NCBI RefSeq assembly: GCF_901000735.1
Contig: NC_081546.1
Span: 14,027,629 to 14,091,628, forward strand
Origin: Corylus avellana
Lineage: Eukaryota; Streptophyta; Magnoliopsida; Fagales; Betulaceae
Reading direction: 5' to 3'
Length of the DNA: 64,000 bases
Below, one piece after another: positions 14,531 to 34,620 of this stretch. Position 1 is the first letter of the stretch, and every line of letters begins with the position of its first letter. The notes under the pieces are model-generated. The model had not been told where the DNA came from. It did no database searches and was given only the letters and a program-made list of their open reading frames with translations. The translations under genes were made by a program, and so were the position numbers.

Positions 14531-15282
14531 CGTCTAATTCCTTCTCTCCTTTCCCCAATTTTCTTCATCTCTTCTATTTCATTTCTTGACTTTCTTCTCC
14601 TTCTCTTTTCTTTATTTAATCCCCTCTCCTTAATTAGCAGATTTCATAAACACAGAGAGAGTACAGGGAGAGGGTTGATCTGAGATAGAAGTTGAGGGAG
14701 AGGGCGAGAAAGAGAGAGAGATGGGAGAGTCAGAGTTCAATGATCGAGATAGAAATTGAGGGAGGGCGAGAAAGACAGAGAAATGGGAGAGATAGACACA
14801 GTTTTTTAATATTTTCATTTAAGCATTATTGATTATTTTAATAATTAATGTAAAAAGTTATTTTTTTTATAAAACAAAGTGTGCGGTAGTTTAAGCCTTG
14901 CCCTTTCATAGTCTGCAGCTACTTAATTACAAAAATAAAAATAAAATAATAACAATGCTTGGCAGCTGTTAAGCATTAGACCAATAATGCTTGCCAGCTG
15001 ATTTCACCCACTATGCAATTAGCTCCACGTGTCCAACTTGATTGAATAACTGCAGACCTATTTTCACTCTTCCTTCCTTCGAAACCAGACTTCCTCTTCC
15101 TTAATTCCTCTCTCTTTTAGCAAACCAGACTTCCTTCCTTCCTTCAAACCAGACTTCCTTCCTTCCTTTCTCTTTTAGCAAACCAGACTGGCGGCCGCAC
15201 AAAACGCCGGCATATGATGTTTTAGACGGCGTTTTATAAAAATGCTGGAATTGGAAACGCCGGGAGAATCTGTTTTTTGTAG

Positions 15283-15289
15283 TATATAA
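15283..15289 (+). promoter_or_regulatory. TATA box of TR-like copy 2, at the transposon junction
   Basis: TATATAA begins at the first base after the CACTA-like element's terminal GTAG and lies 52 bases upstream of the copy 2 ATG. The same box stands in front of copies 4 and 6. Target-site duplication appears to have rebuilt the box on this side, leaving TATATA on the other side too. Confidence 0.7.
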
Positions 15290-15340
15290 TCCATTGGGAG
15301 AAGAGTTGTTAAAGTAACAAAAGCATAAAAGAGTGGTCAA

Positions 15341-17799
<2,459 letters not shown>

Positions 17800-17947
17800 G
17801 CATGCTTTGAAACAGCTAAAAATGATGTTCAACTGCTCCACTAGAATGTGCTCTTATTGATACAACATTTGTATCGAGGGATGTGTATAATCCATGCACT
17901 TCATTTTCAAGATCAAAAGCAGTAAATCGTGTAAAACCTAATTAGAC

Positions 17948-17953
17948 AATAAA
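17948..17953 (+). terminator. Poly(A) signal of copy 2
   Basis: AATAAA lies about 150 bases after the copy 2 stop codon in ATTAGACAATAAAATTTCAT. The same context follows copies 4 and 6. Confidence 0.6.
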
Positions 17954-18099
17954 ATTTCATACATGCACATCTTTTTTTATCTCCTTTTCTTTTTTATTTT
18001 TTCCCGTAAATAAATAGCATATTATTAACTCCTAATCCATGCCAAGCCATTTGGGGTCCCTGTACTACACTGCAGAAGGTCAAGGGAATCCATATTGAT

Positions 18100-19866
18100 G
18101 ATATATTTTAATGGATGATCACACCATAACAAGTGTGGTTATCCCCACACTCAATCATTTCCTTAGAAGGTAATAACTTTTATAGAGGTCGGAAGAGAAA
18201 CGGTGCAACTTTGGATGAAGAGTTATGGGGGTTGGAGGACGAAATTGACATTCATTCTCTTTGTTTTACTCCTGGATTTATCCTTCTAAACACTTGCAAT
18301 CTATTCTCTATAGAGTTCCTTCAATGGTATCAAAGCCAAGCTTTGGAATAAGACAAAGATAATAGAACAAAGTCTAAGATTGTTGTACAACAGATAAACA
18401 AGACCATCATTGACAAGTTTTCAATTTTGCTTCAACAGTGGCTTTTTACAGTCTTCATCAATCGATAAGCAAACTGGAGAAAAAGCCTTTAACAATTAGT
18501 ACTATGGGTGTTCTAAAATATACTAGGAATGTAGAGAACTTAAGGAGAAGGAATCTACTCAAACAAAATATAGGAAAGATTTCCTCTATTCTCCATTGAC
18601 AAAATTAGAGATTTTTTCTTTAGAGAAAACTCTCACCAAAACAGAGGAAATTTCTTCTTTTTCGAGCTTTTAGAGTAAAATCACAAGAAGATCTACAAAG
18701 AATTAACCATAACCAAAGGTATATTCCTCCTTTTTGGCTGTTGCCAAAGCATCACAAGGAGTTGGCATTCACAATTCCTATTTTCTTGCGATATGAGATC
18801 TCAAGTGACCGGCGCTTGTGAGACTTAACCATCCGAGCCATACTCTCATGATCTGTGCAACATAATAGTGCGTCATCACCTCGTATTAGCCAAAGCTGGC
18901 AAGGTGAATAATGAATATAATAAATTAAATATTACTAGTTGTTAGGTTTTAGAGTTGGTAAATTCAACGTCAGGACATGTTGTGTTGTAAAGTTTTAAGT
19001 TTGGGGTTGAGTTGGTGAAAATTAGTGTTGGAATTGAGAGATTGAAGGTCTAGTACGTTTGAGATGATATATTGTAGTTCAAACGAGAGTGTCTATTTAG
19101 TGTCATAATACCTCGATTGCAGTCATGATTAAATCAAGTTCGATCGGAGTATTAAAGGCAAGTCCAGTAAGTGTCGATAGTAGTCTTGTTCAAATGACAG
19201 GATCTCAGAATGCCTTGATTGACGTGTTGTTTGAGCATGTTTAATCACTGATATGCAAAAATTATAAAACCCTAGATCTCGTTCGAATGAGACTGCGGCA
19301 AATTATTTTAACGTTAATGACTTACCCTAAAAAATATAGTTTTCTCCCCTTGTTTATGCCTCATTAGCCATGATTTTCAAGGAACTTGGAGGCTATTTCT
19401 CATTGTTCTTGCAGAAGTTCCTACAACACCTTTGAACCTTAAAAAGTTTATTCCATCAACTTGATTTTCATTGTTCAAACCACAGAAAAGCCTATAGCTA
19501 GAGTTTTGTGTTGCAGTTGGTCAAGAATGTGATTCCTATAGAAGAAGATCTGAGGTTCTAGAACCACTGCGATAGGAGGTAAAAGAGTCGTTTGTCAAGA
19601 TTTCATATTGAGTCTTGGAAGTTATAAAGATTTTGTAAGTGAGATGAATATGAACACACATTTTACATGGTGGGTGCCTTAAGGGTTGACTTGCCCACAT
19701 AAGTTGTTTTACTTTTGAAGAGTTTTTATCCAAAATCTTTGTATGGATTTGTTTTATGTTTGCTTTGATTTTGGTATTAATATATGTGGTTTTTAGCTTT
19801 AAAGTTGATAACTTTTTTAATCATTATTTTGATTTTTCTTTCTTTCTTTTCTGTCTCTTTTTCAAT
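18100..19866. other. 3' flank of unit A, no gene
   Basis: The first 250 bases match the 3' flanks of copies 4 and 6, including the empty site (CTTTT at 18177-18181) for their solo LTR. Beyond about 18360 I see no gene or recognisable element. Confidence 0.55.
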
Positions 19867-20201
19867 TGCAACTTTACATGTTTTTTTTTTTTTTTTGTTT
19901 TTTGTTTTTTGTTTTTTAATTTTTTCTAAGCAAAGAAGGGTAGGGGGAAATGACTACAAAGGCGGGTCTCTCCCACTCTTAATCCAGAAGGAGGAGAGAA
20001 AAGGGGAACAAGCGGGAATGCTTCCAAACACATGATGGGAAGCGGACCATTTACTAACCGAGTGTGCTCTCGAATTAGCACATCTTGAAACTTTCGACGC
20101 GGTCCAACTAGCAAACTGCAGCAGATGCAAGCGAATATTAGCAATCACAGGGGCACAAAGCCAATCTTAAAAGAGAAGATCTCAATCTGCAACTTTACAT
20201 G
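19867..20201 (-). mobile_element. 5'-truncated LINE insertion with target duplication
   Basis: TGCAACTTTACATG occurs at 19867-19880 and 20188-20201. The roughly 306 bases between begin with a T-rich run (a poly(A) tail on the minus strand). The minus strand encodes words such as ANSRAHSVSKW and HHVFGSIP, resembling the C-terminal RNase H-like domain of plant LINEs. A stop and short 3' UTR follow before the tail. Only the 3' end of the element was inserted. Confidence 0.75.
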
Positions 20202-20627
20202 TGTTACTTGTTTATATATATATATATGTATATATATTGAAGATTCACGTGCCGTGGTTTAACACTTGAGTCAAGCAATTCAGCACCTATTTCTTGAATC
20301 ATGATCAACGTGAGGCGCATGGACATATGTCTGGCGCCTCCATTTTACTGCGACATGGTCCTTTCATGCCGTAAGTACGTGGACCAAATAAAAAGCTCTA
20401 AAGTAAAGAGAAAGGAAGGTGTTCCTAGTTAATTGCGTGCAAAACTTTTTTTCCACGATTGAAAAGTCCAAAAAAGAACAAGGAAAATGATTATTGCGAA
20501 AGATTAATGAAAGTCTGCATGTAAATAAAGTCTTTGTTCTCTGGTTTGTTTATGGCTATAATGATCAAAATTTTAATTAAAGTAGAGCTATGCATGCATA
20601 GCTCTCATGGGTGTTATTCATTATTAG

Positions 20628-20740
20628 TTTTAGGGTGAAGATCTTAGCACGCTGGCAAATTTTTTTTTTTTTTTATTTTTTTATTAAAATATTAAGAAAA
20701 AAAATTTGCTGCCTAGCGTGCTCTGAATCACGGATCTTAA
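20628..20740. repeat. Short fold-back insertion in copy 3 intron 1
   Basis: Present in copy 3 and absent from copy 1 at the matching place (about 2990). The arms are AGCACGCTGGCAAATTTTT and an imperfect complement containing AAATTTGCTGCCTAGCGTGCT. It is a MITE-like palindrome about 110 bp long. Confidence 0.7.
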
Positions 20741-21001
20741 TTTTAATGCAAAATCAATGACATAGAAGAGAAATGTGCATAAAAAATGTAGAAATGACAG
20801 TTTTTTTTTTTTAAAAAAAAAAGAAAAGAAAAAACAGGCCTGTGATTTTAAACGAAATACTCTATCAAAGCAAAATTTTTCATGCCAAATTCTAGTGATG
20901 GATATTCTCAGACCGTAATAATGGAACCTCTTTGGCTTGGTTTCATTTTGTCTTCATTATATATATATATATATATATATATAAAGAGAGAGAGAGAGAG
21001 A

Positions 21002-21122
21002 GTAATGTTAAAATTCATAGTTTTGTGTCACAATTATTCAACAATGTTGATGTGTCACTTTGAAATTATCACATCAACATTATAGAATAATTATGAGATA
21101 AAAATATAATTTCTAACATTAC
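21002..21122. repeat. Fold-back MITE in intron 1 of copy 3
   Basis: GTAATGTTA at the left end and TAACATTAC at the right, with inner arms ATGTTGATGT and ACATCAACAT. It is the orthologue of the element in copy 1 intron 1, preceded by (TA)n and (GA)n runs. Confidence 0.75.
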
Positions 21123-22103
21123 TCTTATAATCATTCATAGCATCATTTCCATGATTTTCATTTACTTCTTTTTTAAAAAAAGAAAAAAGAAAAAAAAAAT
21201 TAATACAATAATTGGGCTCTATAAATGTGTTGTTGTTTTTGGTACATGTGATTTTAGAACTTATTTTTTTAAATTATTTGACTGAAAATGTTTGAGAATT
21301 ATTAAGGATCATAGATAATATATATAAGACTGCCAATACACGTTTCATGTAAAAATTCATGATAAATACCAATAAATACACAAATAGTAAAAACAAACGG
21401 TGTTACCTATCATCTAAGTGAACCATATAGCATTTACATTAGCTTTCAGAATGTTTGTTCATGCAACCCTATCATAACTGCCTTATCTTCCTAATAAAAC
21501 TGATCAACCTTAATTTGTGATCATCAGGCATGCTATTGTGGAGGAACTTGCAGGCATAGGGGCAACTGTACATACATGCTCTTGAAACGAGGCGGACCTG
21601 AATGAATGTTTAAGTGAGTGGAAAAAGAAGGGCTTCCAAGTCACTGGTTCAGTGTGCAATGCATCTTCTCCAACTGAATGAGAGAAGCCAATAACCACTG
21701 TCTCCTCCATCTTTAATGGAAAACTCAAGATCCTTGTAAGTCCCCCACCTCTTCCGTTATGTACAAGGTAACATTTTGAAGAGTTTTTCTTATTTCTTAT
21801 TGTTCTGAATATCTGCCTCTAGATTAACAATGTCGGGACAAACATATTGAAACCGACCACCGAGTACAGAGCTGAAGATTTCTCATTTATCATGGCCACG
21901 AATTTTGAATCTACTTGCCATTGGAGCCAACTTTCACATCTTCTTCTGAAAGCTTCATCAGCAGGAAGCATTGTATTTGTGTCTTCAGTCTGTGGTGTTG
22001 TATCAGTGACCTACGGATCCATATATGCAGCAACTAAAGGTAATTCTAGATGTATTATTATTGTTATCATTAATTGTTATTGTTATTATTATTGCTAATA
22101 TGA

Positions 22104-22298
<195 letters not shown>

Positions 22299-22346
22299 TA
22301 ATGACATCCTTAAAAATTAATTATCATTTCTGATTATTTTATTTAA

Positions 22347-22601
<255 letters not shown>

Positions 22602-22604
22602 TAG

Positions 22605-24102
22605 TACCCTTGAATGAATTTCTTATAAATGTTACTAGCTTTATCGACTCGTTCGATGCACGGATGAGGTTTTTATGTGTAAACGAAGTTGGTAACTTAC
22701 ACGTACTATATATCTTTTGGACACAAATTTCTTTTAATTTGGTTTGAAAAAAATTTTCTTTCAACCTAATCTACCAAGTGTTTGGGGGAAATTTCTGTTC
22801 ATATTTTTTTTAGTTTCCCAAACACGTATGATATATATATTTTGTGTACGTACGTACATACATATGCAATTATATTTTTATCTATATTTTTACCAATTAT
22901 CTGTCTAACAAAAATAAATAATAAACAATAACAAAGTTTTATGCATGGTGATAATATTAAGCCATATATTGCTTAACTTGATTGTATATTGCAATATTAA
23001 GCAATATATAATTCTTGAAAATTGACTTGGAAGAGAACTGATTTGATTTGAATACCTCAACTCTCTTGAAGAGAGGTAGTCAAGTAACTTGAATTTTTAG
23101 TTATCAGTTTCTAAAAGTACAATCCTGAACTCGCTCTCTAATCTCTACCCGCTTCCCGACCCTCCAAATACTTCATCTTTATAGAAACTAATCTAATAAA
23201 GTGACATGTGTCCTATATCTATTAAAAAAATATGTAAGAAACACATGTTATTAAAAAAAAATATGTATTTTTCACATGATAAGAGACACGTCACTTGATT
23301 AGATTGATTTGTACGAATTAACTACAAACTATTTTGTAACAAATTTTTATCCCCGCTTCTACTAGCTTATTATCCCCCTCGTCTCCACCATTCTGAGTGT
23401 CACCGCAAGCATGGCCAACTAAACAAGAGAGAACTAAGAGCCAAGGAGAAAGAGAACAGAGAGTACCCAAATGTTGAAAAGGCCTAGGGGACCCAACTGA
23501 GGGCTCTTCTGCCCAAAAGCAGCCTTAGCCCCAGCCTCGGCCCAATTCTCCCCAAGCAGCATATATATATGCACATGATACACTTGAACCTCCATCTTGC
23601 ATATGCCCATAACGGTAACAATTTTATAAAGAATAATATCAGCCTATTTATTGACTTGTTTATCTAAAATTTAAGGGATGTTTGGGTGTGTGTTTGAGGG
23701 GTTTAAAAGGGTGTTTAATACTAAAAAAATTCGTTTAATAAAAAAAGTACTCGTTTGATAAAAAAAAAATCGAAAGTACTATTAAGGATCCAAAAAGTCC
23801 AAAAATAACCAAAACACAAAGACATCAAACATTTGACGTGTGTAGGCACTGTATCAACAAAAATAAAAATAAAAATACAATTTCTTTTTTAGCTAAAATC
23901 TTAACTAGAGAAAGACCGGTGTGAATGTTTGATTCTTTTGGCCTTAACGTTGAAATACGGATATTCAGATTCTTATCCAATGGATAGAGGAAAATGTGTG
24001 GACAGGAAGTGTTAGCATTTGCCAAGTTATATCGCCTGGGGGAAACAGACAAAGACACTTTAGTTTTACATAAGCATCTTATGTTCTGCCAACCAACAAC
24101 GT
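22605..24102. other. Intergenic spacer of unit B
   Basis: No gene. It matches the unit A spacer (4768-6560) and, nearly exactly, the unit C spacer (28782-30320). An open frame in phase with copy 4 extends upstream from its ATG to 23994, but it spans the TATA box and is probably not translated. Confidence 0.65.
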
Positions 24103-24109
24103 TATATAA
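24103..24109 (+). promoter_or_regulatory. TATA box of TR-like copy 4
   Basis: TATATAA in ACGTTATATAATCCATTGG, 52 bases before the copy 4 ATG. This is the uninterrupted form of the sequence split by the CACTA-like element in front of copy 2. Confidence 0.65.
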
Positions 24110-24161
24110 TCCATTGGGAGAAGCACAAGTTCAAATAACAAAAGAGTCAAAGAGGGATCAA

Positions 24162-26708
<2,547 letters not shown>

Positions 26709-26856
26709 GTGTGCTTTGAAACAGCTAAAAATGATGTTCAACCACTCAACTAGAATGTGCTCTTATTGGTACAACATTTGTATCGAGGGATGTCTAGAAA
26801 CCATGCACTTTATTTTCAAGATGAAAAGCAATAAGTCGTGTAAAACCTAATTAGAC

Positions 26857-26862
26857 AATAAA
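26857..26862 (+). terminator. Poly(A) signal of copy 4
   Basis: AATAAA about 150 bases after the stop codon, in the same context as in copy 2. Confidence 0.6.
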
Positions 26863-27086
26863 ATTTCATATATGCACATCTTTTTTTATCTCCTTTTCTT
26901 CTTTTTCCTGTAAATAAATAGCATATTATTAACTCCTAATCCATGCCAAGCCATTTGGGGTCCCTGTACTACACTGCAGAAGGCCAAGGGAATCCGATAT
27001 TGATGATGTATTTTAATGGATGATCTCACCATAACAAGTGTGGTTATTCTCACACTCAATCATCTCCCTAAAAGGTGATAACTTTT

Positions 27087-27402
27087 TGATGCAGCGTGAC
27101 TTAGTGGGTCTGAGTAATTCTTATTAAACAAACTCAATAATAATCCAAATCAAATAATTAGAAACTGAATTGCAAAAGGCTATAAGCATATATTTATAGC
27201 CCAAGACTCCTATCCCTAAAATAACAATGAAATAAAGTTGGTTTAAAAGTCTATCAAAGAAGACTAAACCAAATAGAAGACTAAGAACCTAATTCAAAAT
27301 GAAAGAATGAAAGATAAGATAGAATAAACCTAGTTTAAACAAAAGACTGAAATGTAAAATAGGATAAGATAAAATAAGTCGTTTTAAACTATATCTGCAT
27401 CA
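27087..27402 (-). mobile_element. Solo LTR, 316 bp, 5-bp target duplication
   Basis: Starts TGATGCAG and ends CTGCATCA, flanked on both sides by CTTTT (27082-27086 and 27403-27407). Copy 2's 3' flank has the empty site with a single CTTTT (18177-18181). A TATAAATA box reads on the minus strand (complement of the TATTTATAG at about 27190), suggesting minus orientation. The same LTR is at 33306-33621. Confidence 0.82.
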
Positions 27403-27578
27403 CTTTTATAGAGGTTGGAAGAGAAACAGTTCAACTTTTGATGAAGAGTTGCATAATGGTCTATTATATATTAGAAGGTTGGAGGACAAAATTGACATTC
27501 ATTCTCTTGGTTTTACTCCGAGATTTATCCTTCTATTTTCTTTAGAGTTCTATTTTCTATATATAGAGTTGCTTCAAT

Positions 27579-27685
27579 TAGGGGTGTCAATGCGGGTAGT
27601 TAAAAACCCCCCGCTAACCGCTATCACCACTTAACCGTTTAACCATATTAACCGCTAACCGCCTAACCACTATAACCGCCTAGCA
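27579..27685. repeat. hAT-like terminus cut by gap
   Basis: Begins TAGGGGTGTCAATGCGGGT and continues with repeated CCGCTAACC/TTAACCG words until the gap. The unit C copy (33798 onward) shows what follows. Family is inferred from terminus style. Confidence 0.4.
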
Positions 27686-27785
27686 NNNNNNNNNNNNNNN
27701 NNNNNNNNNNNNNNNNNNNNNNNNNNNNNNNNNNNNNNNNNNNNNNNNNNNNNNNNNNNNNNNNNNNNNNNNNNNNNNNNNNNNN
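27686..27785. other. Assembly gap (100 N)
   Basis: The gap stands exactly where unit B should join unit C. The missing exons 1-3 of copy 5 and the left part of the CACTA-like element may lie here. Confidence 0.95.
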
Positions 27786-28261
27786 CTTTTATCATATATA
27801 TATATATATATTTTTTTTTTTAATTTTTATTTTTTATAAATCATGTTTATTTTATATTATATATGTATAAACATTATATTTACTGACGTGTCATTTTGAC
27901 ACGTCAATAAATTATTGACATGTCATTTTAACACGTCAATAAATTATTGACGTGTCAAAGTAACACGTCAATATTTACTGACGTGTCTAATTTTGACACG
28001 TTAGTAAATATTAAATTATTATGTTATTTAAATAAAAACTTTTAAAATAAAATTGAATTCAAATTTACTGACGTGTCAGATAGTGACACATCAGTAAATC
28101 CTGACGTGTTATATTCAACACGTCAGTAAATGTTGACGTGCCACTTTTGGCACGTCAAAAAAAATTTGTTGACGTGCCAGTTTTGGCACGTCAATATTTA
28201 CTGACGTGGCAAAAAAATGGAACTGTTTGACACGTCAGGAAATTGCCTTTTTTTTGTAGTG
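27786..28261. mobile_element. CACTA-type element, right end
   Basis: Ends TTTTTTTTGTAGTG at 28261, the complement of CACTACAAAAAAA. Before it lie about a dozen subterminal words TGACGTGTCA or TGACACGTCA arranged as hairpins (27890-28245). Reductase homology resumes at 28262 inside intron 3, matching 22049. The left end is lost in the gap. Confidence 0.75.
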
Positions 28262-28781
<520 letters not shown>

Positions 28782-30320
28782 AGTAAACAAATTTGTTTAC
28801 TCTAAATGCCATTTTCCCCAGTACCCTTGAATGAATTTCTTATAAATGTTACTAGCTTTATCGACTCGTTCAATGCACGGATGAGGTTTTTATGTGTAAA
28901 CGAAGTTGGTAACTTACACGTACTATATATCTTTTGGACACAAATTTCTTTTAATTTGGTTTGAAAAAAATTTTCTTTCAACCTAATCTACCAAGTGTTT
29001 GGGGGAAATTTCTGTTCATATTTTTTTTAGTTTCCCAAACACGTATGATATATATATTTTGTGTACGTACGTACATACATATACAATTATATTTTTATCT
29101 ATATTTTTACCAATTATCTGTCTAACAAAAATAAATAATAAACAATAACAAAGTTTTATGCATGGTGATAATATTAAGCCATATATTGCTTAACTTGATT
29201 GTATATTGCAATATTAAGCAATATATAATTCTTGAAAATTGACTTGGAAGAGAACTGATTTGATTTGAATACCTCAACTCTCTTGAAGAGAGGTAGTCAA
29301 GTAACTTGAATTTTTAGTTATCAATTTCTAAAAGTACAATCCTGAACTCGCTCTCTAATCTCTACCCGCTTTCCGACCCTCCAAATACTTCATCTTTATA
29401 GAAACTAATCTAATAAAATGACATGTGTCCTATATCTATTAAAAAATATGTAAAAAACACATGTTATTAAAAAAAAAAAAGTATTTTTCACATGATAAGA
29501 GACACGTCACTTGATTAGATTGATTTGTACGAATTAACTACAAACTATTTTGTAACAAATTTTTATCCCCGCTTCTACTAGCTTATTATCCCCCTCGTCT
29601 CCACCATTCTGAGTGTCACCGCAAGCATGGCCAACTAAACAAGAGAGAACTAAAAGCCAAGGAGAAAGAGAACAGAGAGTACGCAAATGTTGAAAAGGCC
29701 TAGGGGACCCAACTGAGGGCTCTTCTGCCCAAAAGCAGCCTTAGCCCCAGCCTCGGCCCAATTCTCCCCAAGCAGCATATATATATGCACATGATACACT
29801 TGAACCTCCATCTTGCATATGCCCATAACGGTAACAATTTTATAAAGAATAATATCAGCCTATTTATTGACTTGTTTATCTAAAATTTAAGGGATGTTTG
29901 GGTGTGTGTTTGACGGGTTTAAAAAGGCGTTTAATATTAAAAAAATTCGTTTAATAAAAAAAGTACTCATTTGATAAAAAAAAAATCGAAAGTACTATTA
30001 AGGATCCAAAAAGTCAAAAAATAACCAAAACACAAAGACATCAAACATTTGACGTGTGTAGGCACTGTATCAACAAAAATAAAAATAAAAATACCATTTC
30101 TTTTTTAGCTAAAATCTTAACTAGAGAAAGCCCGGTGTGAATGTTTGATTCTTTTGGCCTTAACGTTGAAATACGGATATTCAGATTCTTATCCAATGGA
30201 TAGAGGAAACCATGTGTGGACAGGAAGTGTTAGCATTTGCCAAGTTATATTGCCTGGGGGAAACAGACAATGACACTTTAGTTTTACATAAGCATCTTAT
30301 GTTCTGCCAACCAACAACGT

Positions 30321-30327
30321 TATATAA
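30321..30327 (+). promoter_or_regulatory. TATA box of TR-like copy 6
   Basis: TATATAA in the same context as in front of copy 4, 52 bases upstream of the ATG. Confidence 0.6.
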
Positions 30328-30379
30328 TCCATTGGGAGAAGCACAAGTTCAAATAACAAAAGAGTCAAAGAGGGATCAA

Positions 30380-32927
<2,548 letters not shown>

Positions 32928-33305
32928 GTGTGCTTTGAAACAGCTAAAAATGATGTTCAACCACTCAACTAGAATGTGCTCTTATTGGTACAACATTTGT
33001 ATCGAGGGATGTCTAGAAACCATGCACTTTATTTTCAAGATGAAAAGCAATAAGTCGTGTAAAACCTAATTAGACAATAAAATTTCATATATGCACATCT
33101 TTTTTTATCTCCTTTTCTTCTTTTTCCTGTAAATAAATAGCATATTATTAACTCCTAATCCATGCCAAGCCATTTGGGGTCCCTGTACTACACTGCAGAA
33201 GGCCAAGGGAATCCGATATTGATGATGTATTTTAATGGATGATCTCACCATAACAAGTGTGGTTATTCTCACACTCAATCATCTCCCTAAAAGGTGATAA
33301 CTTTT

Positions 33306-33621
33306 TGATGCAGCGTGACTTAGTGGGTCTGAGTAATTCTTATTAAACAAACTCAATAATAATCCAAATCAAATAATTAGAAACTGAATTGCAAAAGGCT
33401 ATAAGCATATATTTATAGCCCAAGACTCCTATCCCTAAAATAACAATGAAATAAAGTTGGTTTAAAAGTCTATCAAAGAAGACTAAACCAAATAGAAGAC
33501 TAAGAACCTAATTCAAAATGAAAGAATGAAAGATAAGATAGAATAAACCTAGTTTAAACAAAAGACTGAAATGTAAAATAGGATAAGATAAAATAAGTCG
33601 TTTTAAACTATATCTGCATCA
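33306..33621 (-). mobile_element. Solo LTR, unit C copy
   Basis: The same TG...CA element with CTTTT duplications as at 27087-27402, duplicated along with unit B. Confidence 0.82.
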
Positions 33622-33797
33622 CTTTTATAGAGGTTGGAAGAGAAACAGTTCAACTTTTGATGAAGAGTTGCATAATGGTCTATTATATATTAGAAGGTTG
33701 GAGGACAAAATTGACATTCATTCTCTTGGTTTTACTCCGAGATTTATCCTTCTATTTTCTTTAGAGTTCTATTTTCTATATATAGAGTTGCTTCAAT

Positions 33798-34620
33798 TAG
33801 GGGTGTCAATGCGGGTAGTTAAAAACCCCCCGCTAACCGCTATCACCACTTAACCGTTTAACCATATTAACCGCTAACCGCCTAACCACTATAACCGCCT
33901 AGCAGTTAGCAGGGTTTACTAACTGTAACCGCTAACCTTTAACCGCATTTTTATATAATATATTTTTATAATTATAATTATAAAAATATTTATACATATA
34001 ACATAATCACTTGATCATTAAATCACAATTTTTTTAAAAAAATAATTAAATCACAATTTGAGTATTAATATATTATCACTATAATTTATATGATTATATC
34101 ACATTATCAATTGATCATTAAATCATTTGATTATATAATAACAAATTATACATATATAATATGACATAACTCATAAGTATACCAATTCATATTAATACAA
34201 CAATTAAATATCTAGAGACTTATTTCCAATGTATGTTATAAACGTATAAGTCTATATAAGTCTACATATGCAAATGAATAATATAAATGTATACTATCAA
34301 TACTTAATCATATGATTCAATGACAATTCAAATACTTTATTCAAGACTTCAAGTGAATCATATTATTAATGTACAATGATGATATGATTCGTATAATATC
34401 AAATTAAGTAATTGATATTGGATTAAACAATGACCAATGTGTTACTTATAAACACAATTTAAGTATTAATGTATTATTATTATAATTTAAGTAATTTATA
34501 TAGGAAAATTATATATAAACTCCTTAGGTCAATGCGGTTTTATTAAAAACTCCCTGGGTATTTTTTTTTTTCAGAAATTTAGTCCGTAGGTCACTCGAAA
34601 CTACTAGAAACTCCCTACCG
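33798..34620. other. hAT-like terminus, AT-rich DNA and possible MULE end
   Basis: No gene. It begins with TAGGGGTGTCAATGCGGGT and AACCGC words, then AT-rich sequence. From about 34500 the words AACTCCTTAGGTCAATGCGG and AACTCCCTGGGTA recall termini of Mutator-like elements and could mark the left end of the MULE that follows. No matching right terminus was found. Confidence 0.4.

Larger units (their letters stand above)
6561..15282. mobile_element. CACTA-like non-autonomous element, 8.7 kb, with internal gap
   Basis: Defined by comparison with the empty site in front of copy 4 (24099-24112, ACGTTATATAATCC). Copy 2 has ACGTTATATA, then CTACAAAAAAACCAG, and at the far end CTGTTTTTTGTAG followed by TATATAATCC. 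The ends are inverted repeats of the CTACAAAA type typical of CACTA/En-Spm elements. GC-rich GCCGGCGT subterminal repeats occur inside both ends (6580-7040 and 15190-15265). The target duplication is within TATATA, but the exact length is ambiguous. No transposase is visible. It carries an apparent gene fragment (10801-11086), repeats and a 100-N gap, so nesting or mis-joining is possible. Confidence 0.72.

Noticed and set aside
27890..28245. CRISPR-like regular repeats
   Set aside because: The repeats are palindromic subterminal transposon words with short AT linkers in a plant genome; no spacers or cas genes.
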